Shown here: positions 56,801 to 64,000 of the stretch, piece by piece | Layout of the letters: each line of letters opens with the position of its first letter | How positions within the stretch are numbered: the first letter of the stretch is position 1 | Assembly (NCBI GenBank): GCA_026636295.1 | Contig: CP089459.1 | Span: forward strand, 186,001-250,000 | Length of the DNA: 64,000 nucleotides | Origin: Medakamo hakoo | Taxonomy: Eukaryota; Chlorophyta; Trebouxiophyceae; Coccomyxaceae | Direction: 5' to 3' | Made by a program: the position numbers and the translations under genes | Notes under the pieces: generated by a model | What the model was told of the DNA's origin: nothing | The model's database searches: none | Seen by the model: only the letters and a program-made list of their open reading frames with translations

Positions 56801-58147
56801 GCGGGGTTCCGCCCGCGCTTCGCGCCGACCGGCGCCCGGGCCGACGCGCGGGAGGCGGTGCAGCTGTGCTACTTCGAGGCCGACGAGTGGGAGGGCGGCC
56901 GCCTGGTGTACCGGGGCCGGCTCCTGCGCCCGACGCACGGGGCCAGCGGTGCCGCGCCCGCCGCCGCCGCGTCCGCCGCCGCTGCCACGGGCGCGCCACC
57001 GCCCTGGCACGCGGCTGCCCGCCCGCCCGCCCGCCCGTCGCGCGGGCCGGGCCCCTCGCCCATGCACCTCCAAGAACGGGCGGCCCGGGAGGCGGAGGGC
57101 CAGGCCCTGCACGCGCGTGGCGGCCTGGGGCCGGGCGCGCCGGGCGGCGGCGGTCGCGGCGGAGCCGGCGGCCCGCCCGCTGGCGGCGGCGCCTCACTCG
57201 CCGAAATTCTCGCGGGCGTCCACGCGGCGGCCGCCTCGAACCGGGCGGCCTGGCCGGCCGGCGGCCCGCCGCCCGCCCCGCCGCCCGACTTCAGCCTGTA
57301 CCCGCCGGGCGTGGAGCTGCCCCACCCGCCGCTGGCCAGCGGCGAACGCTCGGTTGAGGGCCCGGCCCAGGCGCGCCGCCGGGCGGCGCTCGCGCAGCAG
57401 GGCGTCCCGTGCGTGGGCACCGTCCTCCCCGGGCTGCCGTCCCGCCCGGCCCCGCGCACGCCCGCCGACCCGGCCGCGCCCGTGGACGCGGGCCGGCTGC
57501 CGCCGCTGGCGCCGCCGCGCGAGTGGCGGTGGCGGTCCGAGGCGGAGGACGCGGCCGCGCTCGCCGCGGCTGGCTCGGCGCCGGCCGGGCCGCACGGCGC
57601 GGCCGGGGGCGCGCCCTCCCTCGCGGCCGCGGGCGGGGTGGCGCTGCCGTACGCCCCGGCGGCGCCGGCGGGCGCGCACCACCACCACCACCCGGCCGGC
57701 GCCGCCGACGGCGGTCCCCCGCCACCCCCGCCCCCGCCCGCCGTCCGGCGCGTTGTCCAGGACCTGGACGCCCTGCCCTCCCTCGGCATGGCGGACGGCA
57801 GCCGGGACCGCCCCCGCCGCCGGAGCCTGTGCAAGTTTTACCTGGACAGGGCGCGCGGGTGCGAGCGCGGCGCGGCGTGCACCTTCATCCACCGCGGCCA
57901 CGGCTGGTTTGTGGCCCGCACCAGTGACGGCCGCCTGCGGCACGGCGTCACGGAAGCGGTGTGGACGGACCAGCGGACGGCGGGCGAGGAGGACGGCGCG
58001 CCCGGCCGGCGGTGGCTCCACAGCCGCAGCCACTCGTCGCACCATCACCACGCACACCAGATGCGCGGCGGTGGTGGTGGGCGGGGTGGGCACCGCGGGT
58101 ACGATCGCGTGGCGGGCGTGCACGGGCGGCAGCACGACCGGCGATGA
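53832..58147 (+). CDS. PNUTS-like protein with TFIIS-N, chromodomain and CCCH finger
   Basis: Exons 53832-53957 and 54221-58147 give 1350 residues in phase. An N-terminal TFIIS-type LW domain (about 67-209, with GGLRTLLAWLDHAVE) is followed by acidic Ser/Gly repeats (about 293-352). A chromodomain lies at about 461-520 (EFVVEAILYE, YRVKWRGFPHSANTFEPE). A long Pro/Ala linker and a C-terminal CCCH finger (about 1244-1270, CKFYLDRARGCERGAACTFIH) complete it. LW plus C-terminal CCCH is the layout of PNUTS, the PP1 regulator in RNA polymerase II termination. The chromodomain is extra. The only RVxW-like string is inside the chromodomain, so PP1 binding is unproven. Confidence 0.82.
54978..55150 (+). 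repeat. In-frame tandem repeat, four degenerate units
   Basis: About four units of 42-50 bases encoding SSSSEGGSGGAPSP-like repeats inside the PNUTS-like gene, in an acidic Ser/Gly linker before the chromodomain. Confidence 0.85.
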
Positions 58148-58435
58148 GAGAGCGACAGCACCAAACAAAAAAAACGAACAACCCAAACCCCCCTTTTTCT
58201 GGAGAGCAGAGCGCAGGTGAGAGAGCATTCCCCCCCTAGTCCCGGCCCGTCGTCTTCCCCCCTTTTCTGTAGTGTGCCTGTCCAGTGTTTGCCTGACAAT
58301 CAACACTCTGCCTCCCTCTCTCTCTGTGTCTCTCCCCCTTGCGACCGAAAAAAAGAATGCGTGCCAAAAAAGAATGAAACCACCGCTCGCCTGCCTACCC
58401 AGCCCCGCGACGCGAAGATGTTTTGGTGGGCAGCC

Positions 58436-60142
58436 TCACTGTTCCGGCCCGCCGGCCAGGGACCGGAACTCCACGACAAACCCGTCCAGCGGCAGCGGCA
58501 GGCCGTTGGGCGGCTTTTGCAGCGGCGTGTCCGGCGCCGCGACGGTCCACTCCAGGCGGCGCAGCACGGTCGCGCCGATGCACAAGAGCTCGCTGAGTGC
58601 GAGGCGGTAGCCCACACACATCCTCGCCCCGCTGGCAAAGGGGATGAAGGCGCCCTCCCGCTTCAGCGCGTCCGCGTCGGCCGGGTTGCCGGGGGTGTCC
58701 GCCATCCAGCGGTCCGGGTTGAAGGCGGACGGGGCCAGGGCCGAGTCCGGGCCCAGCCCCGCCCACCGCCCGTCCGTCTCCAGCGTGTGCGCCAGGTCCA
58801 GGACGAGCGTCTCGCCCCGACGCACCTCGTACCCGCCGACGTCCAGCGACGGCACGGTGACGGTGCGGAAGACCTGGCCGACGACCGGCACGGTGCGCGC
58901 CTGCTCCTTGATCGACGCGGCCAGCAGGGGCATGGCGTCCAGGGCGGCCGCGGACAGGGACGGGCCGTGCGCCGCCACGGCGGCCGCCTGCTCCGCGCGC
59001 AGGCGGGCCGTCAGGGCCGGGTGCGCGGCCAGCGAGCGCAGCAGGAGCGTCAGCACGGTCGACGACGTGTCCGTGCCGGCAAACAGCAGGTTGAGGCAGA
59101 TGTCCGCGGCGGGCGGCAGGATGGCGGCCGCCGCGGCGTCCACGCTGTCGCCCGCCTCCACCCGGTCGGCCAGCAGGGCGTCGACGACGCGGTCCATGAC
59201 GTGCGCGGGCGGCGCGCCCTTACCCTCCCCGCCGCCGCCGCCCTGACCCAGCAGGGCCGCGCGCGCGGCAATCATGGGCACCAGCGTCTCGCGGATCATG
59301 GCCAGCAGCGACGCCCGGGCGCGGCGGGCCCGCCACAGCTTGCCGCCGGGCAGGCCCGACCCCAGCGGGTGGAAGCCGCCCAGCCAGTCGGCGAACAGGG
59401 CGTTGGCCCGGGCCCGCGCGGCGGGACCCGCCCAGTGGCCGCCGTCGTGGAAGCCCAGGACGTGCGTGATGACGTGGAAGGTGAAGGCTTTAGACGCGGA
59501 CGCGCCAGACAGGCCCGGGCCGGCGGCGGCCCAGGACGACACGTGCTCGTCGCACACGCGCTCCATGAGCGGGATGTAGCCCGCGACGGCGGCAGGGCCG
59601 AAGGCGGGCGCGAGCACCTTGCGCAGGGCGGTGTGCGCGGCGCCGTGCGTGGTGGAGATGGAGTGCGGGCCGAGCAGCTCGCGCACGCGCCACGGCCACT
59701 GCGTCTCGACCGTCAGGTGCTCGGCTTGCAGCAGCTTGCGCACGAGCTTTTCCCCGCGGACGGACGTGTACTTGTTGCCCAGGAACCACGCCGAAAAGAC
59801 GGGGCCGTGCGCCGCGTGCCGGGCGTCGCGCGTGGCCTTGGCGTCGGACAGGGCTTTGGGGTCGCCGAAGAAGAAGGGCCCGACGCTGGGTGGGCGGGGC
59901 AGGGCGGGCGACGCCGGCTTGTTGGGCGGGGCGACGAGCGGCAGCCACAGCGAGACCAGGACGGCAGCCAAGGCGAAGCCGACCGCGTGTGGGGAGAGGG
60001 ACGGCGGGATGAGGGCGGCGATGGCCGGCGCCGTGGCGGGCGTGGCCAGGCCGGCGAGGAGGAGCGCGGTCGCAGACGCGGCCACGCCAGCCGCAACAAT
60101 TTGCGCGGTGCCGCCGGCGGGCGGCGCGGAGGAGGGCGCCAT
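58436..60142 (-). CDS. Cytochrome P450 monooxygenase
   Basis: Single exon, 568 residues from ATG 60142. Two N-terminal hydrophobic segments anchor it in a membrane. I-helix FAGTDTSS (AGxDT), K-helix EQAR (ExxR), FNPDRW (the PERF-like element) and heme-binding FASGARMCVG with the ligand Cys near residue 508 are all present. The sequence between the K-helix and the heme loop, and the C-helix WPWRVRELLG, recall the CYP120/CYP26/CYP85-clan type seen in algae, but the clan is not settled. Substrate unknown. Head-to-head with ATG11. Confidence 0.9.
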   Translation of the reverse strand: MAPSSAPPAGGTAQIVAAGVAASATALLLAGLATPATAPAIAALIPPSLSPHAVGFALAAVLVSLWLPLVAPPNKPASPALPRPPSVGPFFFGDPKALSDAKATRDARHAAHGPVFSAWFLGNKYTSVRGEKLVRKLLQAEHLTVETQWPWRVRELLGPHSISTTHGAAHTALRKVLAPAFGPAAVAGYIPLMERVCDEHVSSWAAAGPGLSGASASKAFTFHVITHVLGFHDGGHWAGPAARARANALFADWLGGFHPLGSGLPGGKLWRARRARASLLAMIRETLVPMIAARAALLGQGGGGGEGKGAPPAHVMDRVVDALLADRVEAGDSVDAAAAAILPPAADICLNLLFAGTDTSSTVLTLLLRSLAAHPALTARLRAEQAAAVAAHGPSLSAAALDAMPLLAASIKEQARTVPVVGQVFRTVTVPSLDVGGYEVRRGETLVLDLAHTLETDGRWAGLGPDSALAPSAFNPDRWMADTPGNPADADALKREGAFIPFASGARMCVGYRLALSELLCIGATVLRRLEWTVAAPDTPLQKPPNGLPLPLDGFVVEFRSLAGGPEQ

Positions 60143-60407
60143 CCTGGCTTTTTTTGTCTGGGCCTTGAGGCTGGGTGTGTGTGTGCTGCGACTACGGGGT
60201 CTGGGTGGGCGGCACGCCAGGCCGGTGTGTGTGGGCGGCGCGCGCGCGGCAAAAGAGTGCTATGTGGGGGGTTTTGTGTGCTGTGGGAGCGCACCGAGCG
60301 GAACAAGAGAGAGGGACCTTGCCACACTCTCTCTCACTTCTTCTTCTTTTTTTTTCGTGCGGAACGGGGCGCGTGTCGCGCGCGGGCGCCCGGCCCTCCG
60401 CGCCGCC
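60143..60407. promoter_or_regulatory. Shared promoter region P450 / ATG11
   Basis: 265 bases between diverging start codons, with a T-run near 60347. Candidate bidirectional promoter by position. Confidence 0.35.
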
Positions 60408-62676
60408 ATGATCGTGGTGGCTTCCGCCCACGACGGGCGAGAGCTGGAGGTCGACGTGGACGGCGGGACGAGGTGAGGGGGGCGGGGCCAAAGCTCAATG
60501 CCCTGGCGTCGGTTTTTGTTCGCCCCCACCGTCCACCTCAACCATCTGTCCCACCCCCCACCCCCACCCCCATCATCCCCCGCCGCACAGCATCGCCGCC
60601 CTCCAAGCCGCCATCGCCTCCGCCACCGCCATCCCCGTGGCCGACCAAGTCCTCCTGTGCCGGGGCGTCTACCTGGACCGCCCCGCCTCCACCCTGGCGG
60701 ACGCGGGCCTGCCGCCGCCGCCGCACGGCGCGCCGCGCGGGGCGCTGGACGACGCGGTCTTCCTCTACGCCCGGCCCCTGCTCCGGCCGGACGCCCCGCC
60801 GCCCGACCCGCCCGCGCTTTCGTCGTCGTCGACGGCGGTGGCGGCGGCGGGCGGCAGTGCGCCGCCTCCCCCGCCGCAACCCGCGCCCCGGCCGCACGCC
60901 CTGGACGCGTCGCCATGTGCGGCGGCGCGCGCGCTGCCCGCGCTGGAGCGCGCGGCGGCCGCCAACCTGGCCACGGCCGCCGCGCTGTGGGATGCGGGCG
61001 CGGCCGCCCGGGCGGACGCGGCCAGGCTGGCACGGGCCGCCACCGTCCAGGCCGCCGCGGCGGACGCGGCCCGGGCAAACGTGGAACGGCACTACGCGTC
61101 GACGGCGGCCGGCCTGGCCGCGCTCGCCGCCCGCGTGGGCGGGGGCGGCGGCGACGCGGCCGACCCGGTCGGCGCCCTGCGCCGGGACGTCGTGGCGTTG
61201 GCGGCCATGCCACTGCACCCCGCCGCGTGCCGGGTGGGCGCGCCCGGCGCACCGCCGCCGGCCACCCTGGCCGACCTCCTGCCCCTGGAAGACCTGCAGG
61301 CCTGGGCGGCCCGCCTGGCGGCCGCGCGCGCCGCCCTGGAAGCCCGCACCGCCGCCCTCAGCGACGGCTTGGCGGCCCTGGCCGCCGACATTGAAGCCCT
61401 GCTCTTGCAAGGCCCGCCCCTGGACGTCGGCTCCCTCTCCGCGTCCGCGGCGGCCTCGTGCGACGCGGCGGCCGACGAACAAGGCGCCGTCGTTGCGGCC
61501 CTGTCCTCCGACCTGGCCGCCGCCCGTCGCGCGGTGGAGGCCGCTGTCGCGGCGGGCGCGGCCGGCGGCCGGGCCGCCCTCTTCGCCGCCACCGAAGCAG
61601 CGGCCGCCCGCTTGGCCGCGGCCGTCCGCCGCCAGGAGGAGGTTCTGCTCCCGTCGGCCCGCGCCGCGGGCGGCGCGCTCGCCGCCGCCGCCGCCGACGC
61701 GGCGGCCGCCCAGCACGCGGTGTCCCTCGACGTCGCGGGCCAGCTGCGCCGCGTCGCCGCCCACCAGTCGTCCCTGCGGGAGGCGCGCGCCCAGCTCGCC
61801 CTCCTGACCCGCGCCGCCGAAAAACAGGCCGCCGCGGGCGCGGCCCTCGCCCGCGTCCGCCGGCTGCCGGCGGCGTATCGGTCCTGCCTGGCCGAGCGCG
61901 TCCGCCGCGACGCCTGGCTGGACTCGTACGCGGGCCGTGCTGCGGGCGCGGCCGCCGCCCTCACCGCCGCCGCCGCCCGGGAAGCCGACCGCCGGGCGGC
62001 CTGGGTCGGGCGGGCGGGCGGCCTGGTCCCGCCCCACGTCCTGGAGTCTCTGGGCCTGGGCGTGGCGGGCCCGCCCGCGGCGAGGCTCACCGTGCCGGAC
62101 GAGGGCGGGGACGGCGGCCCTGCCGTCACCCTGGACGACGTGCGCGGCGTGCCGGGCGTGGAGGAGGGCGAGGACGGCGGCGGCGGCGGGTGGGAGGGCG
62201 TCGCGGGCGAAGCGTGGGCGTCGCGGACGGCGCCGCCGCCGCCGCCGCCCCCGCCCGCGCCAGCCGCCCTGCCGACGCCGCCTGACCCTCTCGCCTTAGA
62301 AAACGCGCGCTTGCGGGCGGAAGTCGCGGCGTTGCGTGCGGCCGACGCCGTGCGGGTCGCGACCGCCGCCGCGGCCGTCTCGCCTCCACCTCCACCGCCT
62401 CCGCGCCCGACCCCACCGCCCTCGCCCAAACCGCCGCGGTCCACGACCGGCGCGCGCCCCACCCCGAGCCCGGCCGCCAGTGGCAGCAGCGAGGGTGGGA
62501 GCGGTGCGTTAGCGGCCGCGACGGCCGCTTTCTCCGACGCCCTGAGGGAGCGCGACGGCCTGATCGCTGAACTCCAGGCCGCGTTGGCAGCCGCGCGCCT
62601 CGGCGGCCGGCCGGAAGGCGGCGGTGGCGGGTCCGCCGCCTCCATTCGCGTGCGCCTGGAGGTCGTGGACGGCTGA
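60408..62676 (+). CDS. ATG11: ATG11/FIP200-like autophagy scaffold, short form
   Basis: Exons 60408-60472 and 60591-62676 give 716 residues in phase. The start is a ubiquitin-like domain (MIVVASAHDGRELEVDVDGG, VADQVLLCRGVYLDRP, FLYARPLL) as in plant ATG11. A long Ala-rich helical coiled region follows. The family block LPAAYRSCLAERVRRDAWLD leads to SYAGRAAG and GGLVPPHVLESLGLG. The scaffold recruits the ATG1 kinase and cargo in autophagy. The C-terminal claw domain seen in relatives of over 1000 residues is not visible: the protein ends in a Pro/Ser linker and a short coiled coil. Confidence 0.75.
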
Positions 62677-62788
62677 GCGACACAGTTTTGCATTCTTACC
62701 CTTTTTTTCGCGTTGAACGGCCCCGCACACGAACTGCCTTGTTTCTTTTTTTTGTGACCCCCCATCATTCTTTGCGTTTCCTTGAACC

Positions 62789-62790
<2 letters not shown>

Positions 62791-62826
<36 letters not shown>
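62791..62826. repeat. (CA)n microsatellite
   Basis: About 18 CA units in the convergent gap between ATG11 and Rpn3. Confidence 0.95.
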
Positions 62827-62828
<2 letters not shown>

Positions 62829-62902
62829 CGCCCCTCTCTCTCACCCGCGTGCAGAAGAACCCTGCGATCCACCCCCCACGCGCTCACGGCTCCCGCACCT
62901 CC

Positions 62903-64000
62903 TCAAATGAAATCGTCCATGCCGCCGTCCTCCCCGTCCGTGTCGTCCCCGCCCTCGGCCAGGGCGCGCGCCATCTCTTCTTCGGCCCGCGCCCGTTCCC
63001 GGGCTTGTTCGTCCGTCTCGCGCTGGCGGGGCTTGTGCGCGTTGGGCTCGAAGCGCAGGGCGCGGACGGCCTCGTTGTGGATGTCCAGACAGAAGGCGGT
63101 GCGGGCGTGGAAGGCGGCGCGCGGCGCGGCGTCGCCGCCGCCGCCCTCCCCGCCGCCGCCGCCCTCGCCATCGCCAACGGACGACGCCATCCAGCCGCCG
63201 TCCCGGTCCAGGGTCGCGTCCAGCGCGCCGTCCGCGATGGCTTTGGCCGCGACGGCGGCCGCGTCGTCGGACGAGGCCAGGCCCAGGCGGGCCGCGACGT
63301 CGGCCAGGGGGATGCGCGCGTACGCGGCCGCGAGGCGGGCGAGGCCGGCGCGGATGACGGCGTGGCGCAGCCGGCCGACCAGCGGGGCCGTGCCGTCGGC
63401 CGCGTAGGCCGCGCCGTGGCGGGCCGCCACGTCGGCGAAGGCGCCCAGGTCGCCCGACCGCACGGCACGGGCGAGGTCCAGGTAGGGGCCCAGCGCCGCG
63501 GCCGCGCCGGGGCCCGCGCGCGCGTCGGCGGCCAGCTCCCGCAGCGGCGGCACCTCGCCCAGCAGCAGGCGGACGACGGTCAGCCACTGGGCGACGGTGG
63601 CGCGGAAGCCGACCGCGCCCGTGGGGGCCTTGCGGGACGCGGCCAGCAGCGCGTCCCGGGCGTCGGAGTATTGTAGGCGCGCGGCGGCCAGGCGGCCCGT
63701 GTAGAACGCGGTGCGCGCGGCCTGGGCGCCCGACCGCGGCGGGTCCGGGCGCTGGGCTTTGGCGCGCAACGCGTCGGCGGCGGCGACCAGGCCCTCACCC
63801 AGGTAGGACCGCAGGAGCAGGTTGAGCAGCACCTCCTGGCCCGCCCCGTCGTGGCGGAGGCACGCGGCGCGGTGGGCGGCGAGCAGGGCCGGGCGGAGCG
63901 TCGCCCCGCCCGCCGCGCCCGCGCCGGCGCGCTCAGCCGCCAGGGCCCAGTAAAAGGCGAGGCGGGCGCCGACGACGTCCAGGGTGCGGCGGTTCAAGGA
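62903..64000 (-). CDS. PSMD3: 26S proteasome regulatory subunit Rpn3/PSMD3 (5' partial)
   Basis: C-terminal 365 residues of the lid subunit Rpn3. The gene runs off the right edge, where the frame is still open at SLNRRTLD. Family blocks are LRHDGAGQEVLLNLLLRSYL, LQYSDARDALLAASRKAP, VRLLLGEVP and, in the PCI domain, LVGRLRHAVIRAGLARLA, IPLADVAARLGL, DGALDATLDRDGGWM and FCLDIHNEAVRALRF. The C-terminal tail is charged, as in relatives. A poly-Gly insertion interrupts the region after GWM. Confidence 0.93.
   Translation of the reverse strand, partial: SLNRRTLDVVGARLAFYWALAAERAGAGAAGGATLRPALLAAHRAACLRHDGAGQEVLLNLLLRSYLGEGLVAAADALRAKAQRPDPPRSGAQAARTAFYTGRLAAARLQYSDARDALLAASRKAPTGAVGFRATVAQWLTVVRLLLGEVPPLRELAADARAGPGAAAALGPYLDLARAVRSGDLGAFADVAARHGAAYAADGTAPLVGRLRHAVIRAGLARLAAAYARIPLADVAARLGLASSDDAAAVAAKAIADGALDATLDRDGGWMASSVGDGEGGGGGEGGGGDAAPRAAFHARTAFCLDIHNEAVRALRFEPNAHKPRQRETDEQARERARAEEEMARALAEGGDDTDGEDGGMDDFI

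Noticed and set aside
58217-61807. Plus-strand ORF spanning the P450 and the start of ATG11
   Set aside because: It runs antisense through P450 coding sequence and out of frame through ATG11; no domain content.

Overview
The window is a gene-dense, very GC-rich piece of eukaryotic nuclear DNA. It holds about 33 protein genes in 64 kb on both strands. Introns are mostly 60-150 bases, with GTGCGT, GTGAGT or GTGTGT donors and CAG acceptors after C/A-rich tracts, and most stop codons are TGA. The host is probably a green alga. The ribosomal and housekeeping proteins look plant-like: the uS13 core carries plant-type AGELSAAEL and IVANPR stretches. A triose-phosphate-type translocator begins with a simple plastid transit peptide. 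Two genes (RPS27, NMD3) have a TGTAA element downstream of the stop. The species cannot be named from the sequence.

Layout. 1-15 kb: end of an organellar uL4, splicing factor RBM39, RPS27, eIF2 beta, an organophosphate-type MFS transporter, an otubain, and oligosaccharyltransferase STT3. 12-16 kb: a secreted double trypsin-like protein in which one protease domain has lost its triad. 16.4-26.0 kb: seven tandem minus-strand genes for one family of about 7-TM proteins with four fixed cysteines, which I do not recognise. 26.4-29.1 kb: a processive family-2 glycosyltransferase. 29-38 kb: a PhyH dioxygenase, uL22, NMD3, a plastid phosphate translocator, and an uncharacterised acidic/basic protein. 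38-50 kb: a Lys/Ser-rich protein, a large Upf1-like helicase, a tiny three-exon LEA-like protein, ornithine carbamoyltransferase, proteasome beta3, uS13, and a small membrane protein overlapping an AlkB homologue. 50-64 kb: a NIPA-type zinc-finger protein, a Golgi-type sugar-phosphate translocator homologue, a PNUTS-like protein with an added chromodomain, a P450, a short ATG11, and Rpn3 running off the right edge.

Most genes are housekeeping and not functionally clustered. Many sit in head-to-head pairs with 150-400 bases between start codons, so bidirectional promoters are likely. The accessory part is the seven-gene array and its glycosyltransferase neighbour. Exon models were built by hand from reading frame, splice signals and family alignment from memory. 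In every multi-exon model the phases add up to an intact frame. I saw no transposon, virus-like element, CRISPR array, tRNA or rRNA gene.
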